Source: an uncultured Aeromicrobium sp.
GTDB taxonomy: Bacteria > Actinomycetota > Actinomycetes > Propionibacteriales > Nocardioidaceae
Assembly (NCBI RefSeq): GCF_946221465.1
Contig: NZ_CAMJVP010000143.1
Span: 1 to 8,699 of the forward strand
Direction: 5' to 3'
Length of the DNA stretch: 8,699 nt
A program made the translations under genes and the position numbers. This document shows positions 1 through 6,254 of the stretch, one piece after another (position 1 is the stretch's first letter; every line of letters starts with the position of its first letter). Under the pieces are notes generated by a model that was not told the DNA's origin, searched no databases, and worked only from the letters and a program-made list of their open reading frames with translations.

Positions 1-633
1 ACCGACAACGGCGTCACGATCCTGGGGTACACCGACCTGCCTGCTCGCCTGCCCACCCAGGCGTCGCAGCTGTACGGCACCAACCTGGTCAACCTCCTCA
101 AGCTGCTGACTCCCGACAAGGACGGCCGGCTCGTCCTGGACTTCGACGACGTCGTGCAGCGGGCGGTCACCGTCGTCCACGGCGGGGAGAAGCTCTGGCC
201 GCCGCCACCGGTCCAGGTGTCGGCCGCACCCCCCGCCGCCGCGGCAGCTGCACCCCCCGCCGAGCCGGCGCCGGAGAAGCATGCGCTGACCCAGCGCGGC
301 AAGTACGCCCTCGTCGCGCTCGGCATCGCGGCGCTCTTCCTGGTGAACGCGTTCGCGCCGCCCCCGCTGCCGCAGCACTTCACGGTGCTGACGCTCGCGG
401 TCGTCATCGGGTACTACGTCATCGGCAAGGTGCACCACGCGCTGCACACCCCGCTGATGAGCGTCACGAACGCGATCAGCGGCATCATCGTCGTGGGCGC
501 GATGCTCCAGCTCTCGGTCGACGACCCGGCGATCCGCGCCCTCGCGTTCGTCGCCGTGCTCGTAGCCAGTATCAACGTCTTCGGCGGCTTCGCCGTGACC
601 CGACGCATGCTCAGCATGTTCTCGAAGGACTGA
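1..633 (+). CDS. pntA: NAD(P) transhydrogenase subunit alpha, C-terminal part (5' end outside window)
   Basis: Partial gene, in frame from base 1 to a TGA at 631-633 (210 codons). With PntB, PntA forms the inner-membrane transhydrogenase that uses inward proton flow to transfer hydride from NADH to NADP+. The visible part starts near the end of the soluble NAD(H)-binding domain I (TDLPARLPTQASQLYGTNLV, a strongly conserved PntA stretch). An Ala/Pro-rich linker at bases 205-276 follows, then four hydrophobic segments of domain II: ALVALGIAALFLVNAF, FTVLTLAVVIGYYVIG, the signature TPLMSVTNAISGIIVVGA, and a final segment ending in NVFGGFAVTRRM. Domain I and these helices sit in one chain, the two-subunit (E. 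coli-like) arrangement rather than the split PntAA/PntAB form. GTG at 154 could be read as a start but lies inside conserved PntA sequence, so I reject it. pntB follows after 7 nt. Identification is firm; the missing part is about the first 300 residues, judged from E. coli PntA. Confidence 0.96.
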   Translation, partial: TDNGVTILGYTDLPARLPTQASQLYGTNLVNLLKLLTPDKDGRLVLDFDDVVQRAVTVVHGGEKLWPPPPVQVSAAPPAAAAAAPPAEPAPEKHALTQRGKYALVALGIAALFLVNAFAPPPLPQHFTVLTLAVVIGYYVIGKVHHALHTPLMSVTNAISGIIVVGAMLQLSVDDPAIRALAFVAVLVASINVFGGFAVTRRMLSMFSKD

Positions 634-640
634 TCGGTTG

Positions 641-2029
641 ATGACCGCCCTCAGTGTGGCCACCGCGGCCTACATCGTCGCTGCCCTGCTCTTCATCCTG
701 AGCCTTGCCGGCCTGTCGAAGCACGAGACGGCGCGTCAAGGCGTGACCTACGGCATCGCCGGCATGGTGATCGCCCTCGTGGCGACCTTCATCCTCGTCG
801 TCGATGTGTCGGACACCCTCGGCGTCATCCTGCTGCTCGCCGCGATGGCGATCGGCGCCGTGATCGGACTCGTCCGCGCCTCGAAGGTCGAGATGACCGG
901 CATGCCCGAGCTCATCGCCCTGCTGCACAGCTTCGTCGGCCTCGCTGCCGTGCTCGTGGGGTGGAACGGCTACCTTCAGCATCCGTCGTATGCGCGCGAG
1001 TCGCTGGAGCGGATTCACAGTGCCGAGGTGTTCGTCGGCGTCTTCATCGGCGCGGTGACCTTCACCGGATCGATCGTCGCGTTCCTCAAGCTGTCGGCGC
1101 GGATGAAGTCCGCGCCGCTCATGCTGCCGGGGAAGAACTGGCTCAACATCGGCGCCCTCGTGGCCTTCGTCCTGCTGACCATCTGGTTCGTCGTCGACCC
1201 TGCGCTGTGGCTGCTCATCCTGGTCACGATCGTCGCGCTCGCGCTCGGCTGGCATCTCGTCGCCTCGATCGGCGGCGGCGACATGCCCGTCGTCGTCTCG
1301 ATGCTCAACAGTTACTCGGGCTGGGCGGCCGCCGCGTCGGGATTCCTGTTGAGCAACGACCTGCTCATCGTCACCGGTGCGCTCGTCGGCTCCTCGGGCG
1401 CCTACCTCTCCTACATCATGTGCAAGGCGATGAATCGGTCGTTCCTGTCTGTCATCGCGGGAGGATTCGGCATTGAGGCCACGTCCGGCGACGACACCGA
1501 CTACGGGGACTACCGCGAGATCAGCGTTGAGGAAACCGCCGAACTGCTGCGGAACGCCTCCTCGGTGATCATCACGCCCGGCTACGGCATGGCGGTGGCC
1601 CAGGCGCAGTACCCGGTCGCCGACCTGGTACGCCGTCTTCGTGAACGGGGCGTGGAGGTGCGCTTCGGCATCCACCCGGTCGCCGGTCGGCTCCCGGGCC
1701 ATATGAACGTCCTGCTCGCCGAGGCGAAGGTGCCGTACGACATCGTCTTGGAGATGGACGAGATCAACGACGACTTCGCCGCGACCTCCGTCGTGCTCGT
1801 GATCGGCGCCAACGACACTGTCAACCCGGCGGCCGCGGAGGACCCGGGCAGTCCGATCGCCGGCATGCCCGTGCTGCACGTGTGGGAGGCGGAGAACGTC
1901 GTGGTGTTCAAACGCTCGATGGCTGCCGGTTATGCGGGGGTGCAGAACCCGCTGTTCTTCCGCGAGAACACCCAGATGCTCTTCGGCGACGCGAAAGAAC
2001 GCGTCGAGGACATCATCCGCGCCCTCTGA
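641..2029 (+). CDS. pntB: NAD(P) transhydrogenase subunit beta
   Basis: Complete, 462 residues, the same length I recall for E. coli PntB. The N-terminal half (about residues 1-270) is a bundle of membrane helices beginning TAAYIVAALLFILSLAGLSK and containing conserved GWHLVASIGGGDMPVVVSML and NSYSGWAAAASGF. The C-terminal half is the NADP(H)-binding domain III: GYGMAVAQAQ at residues 314-323, GIHPVAGRLPGHMNVLLAEA, EMDEINDDF, GANDTVNPAA, and K424-R425-S426, expected to contact the 2'-phosphate of NADP. These numbers match the E. coli positions exactly. I chose ATG 641 over the in-frame TTG 638 because it gives the family length; AAGGA at 625-629 serves either. It is co-transcribed with pntA (7-nt gap) and has no promoter of its own that I can see. 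Nothing is broken or missing. Confidence 0.97.
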   Translation: MTALSVATAAYIVAALLFILSLAGLSKHETARQGVTYGIAGMVIALVATFILVVDVSDTLGVILLLAAMAIGAVIGLVRASKVEMTGMPELIALLHSFVGLAAVLVGWNGYLQHPSYARESLERIHSAEVFVGVFIGAVTFTGSIVAFLKLSARMKSAPLMLPGKNWLNIGALVAFVLLTIWFVVDPALWLLILVTIVALALGWHLVASIGGGDMPVVVSMLNSYSGWAAAASGFLLSNDLLIVTGALVGSSGAYLSYIMCKAMNRSFLSVIAGGFGIEATSGDDTDYGDYREISVEETAELLRNASSVIITPGYGMAVAQAQYPVADLVRRLRERGVEVRFGIHPVAGRLPGHMNVLLAEAKVPYDIVLEMDEINDDFAATSVVLVIGANDTVNPAAAEDPGSPIAGMPVLHVWEAENVVVFKRSMAAGYAGVQNPLFFRENTQMLFGDAKERVEDIIRAL

Positions 2030-2051
2030 AGCAGCCACCCGACAGGGTCAC

Positions 2052-2074
2052 GGGTGCGCGGAAGGTGCGCTCCC
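2052..2074 (+). terminator. possible hairpin terminator after pntAB
   Basis: GGGTGCGC (2052-2059) pairs with GCGCTCCC (2067-2074) around a 7-nt loop, with one T-T mismatch. It begins 22 nt after the pntB stop. No T-run follows, so it is not a classic rho-independent terminator, although high-GC actinobacteria often lack the U-tract. The rest of the 136-nt gap (2030-2165) holds two weaker 5-bp hairpins (2138-2152 and 2153-2167), the second overlapping the end of upp. I see no gene in the gap. Confidence 0.35.
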
Positions 2075-2165
2075 AGACGAGGGGGCTGCGGTGTTGGTGC
2101 CGACCGGGTGGGGCGGCGGCCACGCGCTGTCCTCTTGGCGGACCTCCTCCGCGAGGGGAGAACCC

Positions 2166-2804
2166 TCAGGCGACGCCGTAGAGGCGGTCGCCCGCGTCGC
2201 CGAGGCCCGGCACGATGTAGCCGTTGTCGTCGAGACGCTCGTCGAGTGCCGCCGTCACGACCGTGACCGGGACGTCGACATGCTCGAGTTCGGCTTCGAG
2301 CCGACGGACACCCTCGGGGGCTGCGAGCAGGGTGATGGCGGTGATGTGGTCGATGCCGCGGCGGACGAGGAAGTCGATCGCCATCGCGAGCGTCCCGCCG
2401 GTGGCGAGCATCGGGTCGAGCACGTAGCACTGTCGGCCGGAGAGGTCCTCGGGAAGGCGCTCGGCGTAGGCCTCGGCCCTGAGCGTCTCCTCGTTGCGGA
2501 TCATGCCCAGGAAGCCGACCTCGGCCGTGGGCAGCAGGCGCTGCATCCCCTCCAGCATCCCAAGGCCGGCACGAAGGATCGGCACGACAAGCGGTGCCGG
2601 GGAAGTGAGCCGGACGCCCTTGGCCGGCGCGACGGGGGTGGTGATGTCGGCAGGTTCCACCCGCACCTCGCGGGTCGCCTCGTAGGCCAGCAGCGTCACC
2701 AGCTCCTCGGTCAGTCGCCGGAAGGTGGGAGAGTCGGTGGTCGCCTCGCGCAGCACCGTGAGCTTGTGCGCGACGAGCGGGTGGTCGACGACGTGAACCT
2801 GCAT
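2166..2804 (-). CDS. upp: uracil phosphoribosyltransferase
   Basis: Complete, 212 residues, normal for the family. It is a cytosolic salvage enzyme that joins uracil and PRPP to give UMP and pyrophosphate. Visible motifs: VVPILRAGLGMLEGM (about 73-87), RNEETL (103-108), the PRPP-binding loop DPMLATGGT (130-138), and the C-terminal uracil-binding signature GYIVPGLGDAGDRLYG (195-210). The frame stays open far upstream, but the family N-terminus is MQVHVVDHPLVAHKLT, so ATG 2804 is the start. No Shine-Dalgarno precedes this ATG; instead a -10-like TACCCT ends 6 nt before it, suggesting a leaderless mRNA. The gene converges with pntAB and diverges from the tadA pair, 123 nt away. The assignment is secure. 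Confidence 0.97.
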   Translation of the reverse strand: MQVHVVDHPLVAHKLTVLREATTDSPTFRRLTEELVTLLAYEATREVRVEPADITTPVAPAKGVRLTSPAPLVVPILRAGLGMLEGMQRLLPTAEVGFLGMIRNEETLRAEAYAERLPEDLSGRQCYVLDPMLATGGTLAMAIDFLVRRGIDHITAITLLAAPEGVRRLEAELEHVDVPVTVVTAALDERLDDNGYIVPGLGDAGDRLYGVA

Positions 2805-2810
2805 GGTCCG

Positions 2811-2816
2811 AGGGTA
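2811..2816 (-). promoter_or_regulatory. putative -10 element for leaderless upp
   Basis: On the minus strand TACCCT (a TANNNT hexamer) is followed by six bases and then the upp ATG, so a transcript starting on the A of the start codon would have no leader. The 20 nt before the ATG contain no purine-rich ribosome binding site. The -35 position at 17-nt spacing (TCCGAG) is poor. This is an inference from spacing only. Confidence 0.45.
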
Positions 2817-2916
2817 GCGGTCAGACGGCGCGGCTCGGATCGGTCCTCCTCGACTGGCGGCGGTACCCGGAGGTCTGCCACGATGGCGGACGAAACAACG
2901 GAACAGCGGTGAGCCC

Positions 2917-2924
2917 GAGGAGGA
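2917..2924 (+). promoter_or_regulatory. strong ribosome binding site for the tadA-associated gene
   Basis: GAGGAGGA lies just before the GTG start at 2928; the AGGAGG core (2918-2923) is 4 nt from it. It fixes the GTG as the start. Elsewhere in the 2805-2927 divergent gap I see no convincing -35/-10 pair on the plus strand. CACGAT at 2879-2884, preceded by TG, could be an extended -10, but the support is weak. Confidence 0.7.
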
Positions 2925-2927
2925 ATC

Positions 2928-3395
2928 GTGGCCGAGGACGATGTGGACTTCGTGGTCGCCGCCTATCGCGACGACGGCGAGTGGGCCGTCATGGAGCTTC
3001 CCCCGCGCCTCGGTGAGGACTTCGCCGCGCTGAGCGAGTCGTTGCGCCGTTTCCCGTCCGACGTCGGTGTGCTCGGTATGGTCTCGGTCAAGGACGACTT
3101 CTTCGTGATCGTCCGCCGCAGCGGAGACCAAGTGCGGGTGATGCTCTCGGACAACACCGCCGCCCTCGACTACCCGCTCGCCGCCGACGTCGCCGAAGTG
3201 CTCGACGCGCCCGATCCGGAGGACGACGACACGATCGAGCCGGTCGGGGATCTTGACATCCTCAGCGATCTTGGCGTGGCGTCGGTGGAGCTCTTCCTGT
3301 TGTGCGAAGACGACGACCTGTACCCGGACGAGGTGCTCCTCGACATTGCCCAGCGGCTGGGCTTCCGCGAGCAGATGGAGACGATCGTCGGGTGA
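2928..3395 (+). CDS. putative tRNA adenosine deaminase-associated protein (unknown function)
   Basis: Complete, 155 residues. It matches my recollection of the actinobacterial family described only as 'tRNA adenosine deaminase-associated' (TIGR03941), whose members sit directly upstream of tadA. Here its TGA overlaps the GTG of tadA in GTGA (3392-3395), so translation of the two is probably coupled. The protein is very acidic, with an Asp/Glu cluster (DAPDPEDDD, about residues 88-96) between an N-terminal half with alternating beta-like segments (DFVVAAYRDDGEWAVMELP, then DDFFVIVRR) and a C-terminal alpha-rich part ending in LLDIAQRLGFREQMETIVG. There is no signal peptide, membrane segment or recognisable catalytic motif. 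A role as TadA partner or regulator is inferred from position alone. Confidence 0.82.
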   Translation: MAEDDVDFVVAAYRDDGEWAVMELPPRLGEDFAALSESLRRFPSDVGVLGMVSVKDDFFVIVRRSGDQVRVMLSDNTAALDYPLAADVAEVLDAPDPEDDDTIEPVGDLDILSDLGVASVELFLLCEDDDLYPDEVLLDIAQRLGFREQMETIVG

Positions 3396-3844
3396 CGCCC
3401 GATGAGGCCTGGATGCGCCGGGCTCTGGAGCTGGCGTCGGTGGCGGCCGATGAGGGCGATGTGCCGGTCGGCGCGATGGTGATCTCGCCGGAGGGACGGG
3501 TCCTCGCTGAGGGGCGCAACACCCGCGAGCGCGACGGTGATCCCACCGGGCACGCTGAGATCGACGCGATGCGCCAGGCCGCACGGGCGCTGGGGACGTG
3601 GCGGCTCGACGGATGCACGCTCGTCGTCACGCTGGAGCCCTGCACGATGTGCGCGGGTGCGCTCGTCTCGGCCCGCGTCGGTCGCCTCGTCTTCGGCGCC
3701 TTCGATGACAAGGCGGGCGCCGTCGGCTCGTTGTGGGACGTTGTCCGCGACCGCCGGCTGAACCACCGGCCTGAGGTGCACGCCGGGGTGCTCGCCGCCG
3801 AATCGTCGGCGCTGCTGCAGCGGTTCTTCGCTCGTCGGCGCTGA
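3392..3844 (+). CDS. tadA: tRNA-specific adenosine deaminase
   Basis: Complete, 150 residues from GTG 3392, close to the usual TadA length. It deaminates the wobble adenosine (A34) of tRNA-Arg(ACG) to inosine, so that one tRNA reads several CGN codons. The zinc cytidine/deoxycytidylate deaminase fold is clear: H54 and E56 in GHAEIDAM (zinc ligand and proton-shuttling Glu) and C84/C87 in LEPCTMCAGA (the other two ligands), followed by RLVFGAFDDKAGAVGS, typical of TadA. The frame is open back to 3302, but that extension lies within the upstream gene and looks non-native (Arg/Pro-rich). The GTG that overlaps the upstream stop is the best start, presumably by translational coupling, since only a weak GGAG at 3377-3380 precedes it. 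No catalytic residue is missing. Confidence 0.95.
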   Translation: MTPDEAWMRRALELASVAADEGDVPVGAMVISPEGRVLAEGRNTRERDGDPTGHAEIDAMRQAARALGTWRLDGCTLVVTLEPCTMCAGALVSARVGRLVFGAFDDKAGAVGSLWDVVRDRRLNHRPEVHAGVLAAESSALLQRFFARRR

Positions 3845-3875
3845 CCCCCGCCTTCACCGGGAATGACGCCGGGGG
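3845..3875 (+). terminator. candidate hairpin terminator after tadA
   Basis: CCCCCG (3845-3850) pairs with CGGGGG (3870-3875), six GC pairs starting immediately after the tadA stop codon. The 19-nt loop can form a further small TCA/TGA or TTC/GAA stem. No T-tract follows. The 3' arm runs into the promoter of the next operon, so the element might also affect that promoter. The assignment is tentative. Confidence 0.4.
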
Positions 3876-3891
3876 CGGAGCGTGTTAGGCT
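3863..3891 (+). promoter_or_regulatory. promoter of the monooxygenase-FMN reductase operon
   Basis: ATGACG (3863-3868, 4 of 6 matches to TTGACA), a 17-nt spacer and TAGGCT (3886-3891, a TANNNT -10 typical of actinobacteria). Transcription would start near 3898, leaving a leader of about 25 nt that contains the ribosome binding site GAGGAG (3911-3916), 6 nt before ATG 3923. The stretch 3885-3910 is strikingly AT-rich for this window. This is the clearest promoter in the sequence. Confidence 0.6.
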
Positions 3892-3893
3892 AA
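3885..3893 (+). promoter_or_regulatory. TTAGGCTAA dyad over the -10: possible operator
   Basis: This 9-bp dyad (TTAG-G-CTAA) covers the -10 hexamer. It equals the central 9 bases of the DtxR/IdeR iron-box consensus as I recall it (TWAGGTTAGSCTAACCTWA). The outer arms do not match: GCGTG on the left gives 1 of 5 and TTAAA on the right gives 2 of 5, for 12 of 19 in total. A repressor site is plausible by position; its identity as an iron box is uncertain. Confidence 0.3.
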
Positions 3894-3922
3894 TTAAAGA
3901 TTCAACTACTGAGGAGCACGTG

Positions 3923-5014
3923 ATGCAGATCGGCATCTTCACCGTCGGTGACGTCACTCCCGACCCGGTGAACGGCACGACGCCCACCGAGCACGAACGC
4001 ATCAAGGCGACCGTCGAGATCGCCAAGAAGGCCGACGAGATCGGTCTGGACGTCTTCGCGACCGGCGAGCACCACAACCCGCCCTTCGTGCCGTCGAGCC
4101 CGACGACGACGCTGGCGTATATCGGCGCGCAGACGAAGAACATCATCCTGTCCACGTCGACCACGCTCATCACGACCAACGACCCGGTCAAGATCGCCGA
4201 GGATTACGCGACACTGCAGCATCTCGTCGACGGCCGCATGGACCTCATGCTCGGCCGTGGCAACACGGCTCCGGTGTACCCGTGGTTCGGCAAGGACATC
4301 ACCAAGGCTGTCGAGCTGACCATCGAGAACTATCAGCTGCTGCGCAAGCTCTGGGACGAGCCGGTCGTGAACTGGGAGGGCAAGTTCCGCACACCGCTGC
4401 AGGGCTTCACCTCGACGCCCGCGCCGCTCGACGGTGTCCCGCCGTTCGTGTGGCACGGCTCGATCCGCCCCCCGGAGGTCGCCGAACTCGCCGCCTACTA
4501 CGGAGACGGCTACTTCGCGAACAACATCTTCTGGCCCAAGGAGCACTACATCCGGCTGATCAACTTCTACCGGCAGCGCTACGCCCACTACGGGCACGGC
4601 GACCCGGAGCAGGCGATCGTCGGCCTCGGTGGCCAGTTCTTCATGCGCAAGAACAGCCAGGACGCGGTGAACGAGTTCCGTCCCTACTTCGACGTCGCCC
4701 CGGTCTACGGCCACGGGCCCAGCCTGGAGGACTTCACCGAGGCCACCCCGCTGACCGTCGGCAGTCCGCAGCAGGTGCTGGAGCGGACGCTGAAGTTCGC
4801 CGACTACTTCGGCGACTACCAGCGGCAGCTGTTCCTCATCGATCATGCCGGCCTGCCGCTCAAGACCGTCCTCGAGCAACTCGACCTGCTCGGGGAGATC
4901 CTTCCGACGATGCGGGAGGAGTTCGCCAAGCGTCGGCCCGCGAACGTCCCGGACGCGCCCACCCACGCGGCACGCGTCGCCGCGAAGAAAGCCGCAGCAA
5001 AGGTGCCCGCATGA
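3923..5014 (+). CDS. luciferase-like flavin-dependent monooxygenase, CE1758-type
   Basis: Complete, 363 residues. It belongs to the bacterial luciferase-like (LLM) TIM-barrel superfamily, which oxidises substrates with O2 and reduced FMN. Motifs: start MQIGIFTVGD, ATGEHH near residue 50 followed by NPPFVPSSPTTTLAYIGAQT, then TTNDPVKIAEDYATLQHLVD and GRMDLMLGRGNTAPVYPWFG (about 104-123), and the late segment TVGSPQQVLERTL. The C-terminal tail is rich in Ala and Lys (ARVAAKKAAAKVPA) and probably disordered. The frame extends to an ATG at 3863, but GAGGAG (3911-3916) six bases before ATG 3923 and the family N-terminus decide the start. Its last codons overlap the next gene (ATGA, 5011-5014), an FMN reductase, which matches the actinobacterial LLM plus reductase duo. 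The reductase would supply FMNH2. The substrate is unknown; I see nothing that fixes it. Confidence 0.88.
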   Translation: MQIGIFTVGDVTPDPVNGTTPTEHERIKATVEIAKKADEIGLDVFATGEHHNPPFVPSSPTTTLAYIGAQTKNIILSTSTTLITTNDPVKIAEDYATLQHLVDGRMDLMLGRGNTAPVYPWFGKDITKAVELTIENYQLLRKLWDEPVVNWEGKFRTPLQGFTSTPAPLDGVPPFVWHGSIRPPEVAELAAYYGDGYFANNIFWPKEHYIRLINFYRQRYAHYGHGDPEQAIVGLGGQFFMRKNSQDAVNEFRPYFDVAPVYGHGPSLEDFTEATPLTVGSPQQVLERTLKFADYFGDYQRQLFLIDHAGLPLKTVLEQLDLLGEILPTMREEFAKRRPANVPDAPTHAARVAAKKAAAKVPA

Positions 5015-5619
5015 GCGTCTCGATCGTGGCGATCTCGGCGGGCCTCGGCGAGCCGTCGACCACCCGTATGCTCGCCGACAAGGTCGTCGCATCGGCCCGT
5101 GAGCGTCTCAGGGACGTCAGCGTCGAGATCGTGAGTCTGCGCGAGTTCGCCCACGACATCACCGACGCGGCGCTGACGGGTTTCGCCTCCGCTCGGCTGC
5201 AGCACGTCTACGACCAGGTTGCGGCCGCCGACGCGCTGATCGTTGCCGTCCCCATCTTCAAGGTGTCCTATCCGGGGCTGTTCAAGTCCTTCATCGACGC
5301 CATGGACGCCGACGCGATCATCGGCAAGCCGGTGCTGCTCGCGGCGACCGGCGGCACGGCGCGGCACTCCCTGGCGATCGACATGGCGCTGCGTCCGCTG
5401 TTCTCCTACCTCCAGGCCTTCATCGTGCCGACGGGCATCTTCGCCTCGCCGCACGACTGGGGTTCCTCGGGCGAGCACGGGCTGCAGCGCCGGATCGACC
5501 GCGCGACGGCGGAGCTGGCCAGCATGCTCGGCGGCGGCGGGACCGGCAGGACGCGTGAGGACGAGATCGATCTGTTCAGCGACACGATGCTCTCGATCAG
5601 CAACCCCCGCGACTCCTAG
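5011..5619 (+). CDS. NAD(P)H-dependent FMN reductase partnered with the monooxygenase, CE1759-type
   Basis: Complete, 202 residues, flavodoxin-like fold. It should reduce FMN with NAD(P)H and hand FMNH2 to the upstream monooxygenase. Visible: an N-terminal beta strand and phosphate-binding loop SVSIVAISAGLGEPSTTRML (residues 2-21), ADALIVAVPIFKVSYPGLFK (FMN isoalloxazine-contacting region of this fold) followed by SFIDAMD, and AATGGTARHSLAIDMALRPL, a stretch characteristic of LLM-partnered reductases. ATG 5011 overlaps the TGA of the monooxygenase by 4 nt, with AAAGG at 4999-5003 as ribosome binding site. The C-terminal end (GGGGTGRTREDEIDLFSDTM) is hydrophilic. The TAG stop (5617-5619) overlaps the TAG of the convergent scoB, so there is no intergenic terminator. 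The family is confident; the physiological role is open. Confidence 0.88.
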   Translation: MSVSIVAISAGLGEPSTTRMLADKVVASARERLRDVSVEIVSLREFAHDITDAALTGFASARLQHVYDQVAAADALIVAVPIFKVSYPGLFKSFIDAMDADAIIGKPVLLAATGGTARHSLAIDMALRPLFSYLQAFIVPTGIFASPHDWGSSGEHGLQRRIDRATAELASMLGGGGTGRTREDEIDLFSDTMLSISNPRDS

Positions 5620-6254
5620 GCAACCGGCGCGGCCAGACCCGGCGTGCTGGCGCGGATCTGATCCCAGCTGACGCCGTCGGCGAGTTCGATCATCTGCAGC
5701 GTCCCCTCGGCGGTGGGATCGAAGACCCCGAGATCGGTGATGATCCGGTCGACGACTCCGAGCCCGGTCAGCGGGAGAGTGCAGGAGGGCACGATCTTCG
5801 GGCTGCCGTCCTTGGCGATGTGGTCCATGACGACGAGCACCCTCACGGCGCCGGCGACCAGATCCATCGCGCCGCCCATGCCCTTGACGAGAGCCCCGGG
5901 CACGGCCCAGTTCGCGAGGTCCCCGCGCGTCGACACCTGCATCGCGCCGAGGATCGTGAGGTCGACGTGTCCGCCGCGCACCATGGCGAAGGACTCGGCC
6001 GAGTCGAAACAGCTCGCCCCCGCAAGCGCCGTCACGGTCTGCTTCCCGGCGTTGATGAGATCGGCGTCCTCGTCGCCCTCATAGGGGAACGGACCCATGC
6101 CGAGCAGGCCGTTCTCGGACTGCAAGGTGACCCGGATGCCCTCGGGGATGAAGTTCGCCACCAGGGTCGGGATACCGATGCCGAGGTTGACGTAGTCGCC
6201 GTCGCGCAGCTCCCGGGCGGCGCGCGCGGCCATCTGATCGCGGGTCCAGCTCAT
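5616..6254 (-). CDS. scoB: 3-oxoacid CoA-transferase subunit B (SCOT type)
   Basis: Complete, 212 residues. Subunit B of the class I CoA-transferase that moves CoA from succinyl-CoA (or another donor) to a 3-oxoacid such as acetoacetate, via a glutamyl-CoA intermediate. It begins MSWTRDQMAARAARELRDGD, then YVNLGIGIPTLVANFIPEG, then SENGLLGMGPFP; E47 in that ENG motif is the expected catalytic glutamate. Further conserved blocks are GGHVDLTILGAMQV, GMGGAMDLVAGA and LPLTGLGVVDRIITDLGVFD. ATG 6254 overlaps the scoA stop by 4 nt, with AAGGAG (plus-strand 6262-6267) 7 nt upstream. A pcaJ/catJ (3-oxoadipate) role cannot be fully excluded, but the partner subunit looks SCOT-like. The stop codon shares CTAG with the convergent reductase gene. 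Confidence 0.92.
   Translation of the reverse strand: MSWTRDQMAARAARELRDGDYVNLGIGIPTLVANFIPEGIRVTLQSENGLLGMGPFPYEGDEDADLINAGKQTVTALAGASCFDSAESFAMVRGGHVDLTILGAMQVSTRGDLANWAVPGALVKGMGGAMDLVAGAVRVLVVMDHIAKDGSPKIVPSCTLPLTGLGVVDRIITDLGVFDPTAEGTLQMIELADGVSWDQIRASTPGLAAPVA

Noticed and set aside
205..276. Ala/Pro-rich repeat-like tract in pntA
   Set aside because: Such tracts are the normal flexible linker between domain I and the membrane part of PntA; it is not an independent repeat.
611..2038. A 475-codon open frame on the minus strand opposite pntB
   Set aside because: It is antisense to a perfect PntB and its product is a low-complexity mix of His, Asp, Arg and Gly with no family features, as expected from high-GC codon bias.
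1932..2912. A 326-codon plus-strand frame opposite upp
   Set aside because: It starts inside pntB and reads antisense through upp; no family resemblance and no ribosome binding site.
2166..3584. Extended upp reading frame of 472 codons
   Set aside because: Everything before ATG 2804 is antisense to tadA and its partner; the true UPRT N-terminus is at 2804.
3863..3922. Upstream ATG giving the monooxygenase 20 more residues
   Set aside because: ATG 3863 lies inside the hairpin and promoter, upstream of the predicted transcription start; GAGGAG supports ATG 3923.
3845..3922. Possible tRNA gene after tadA
   Set aside because: The 78-nt gap is filled by a hairpin, promoter and ribosome binding site; there is no cloverleaf, no GTTCRANYC T-loop and no anticodon stem.
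3902..5092. A 396-codon minus-strand frame opposite the monooxygenase
   Set aside because: Shadow of a well-supported gene, with no recognisable domain and charged repetitive composition.
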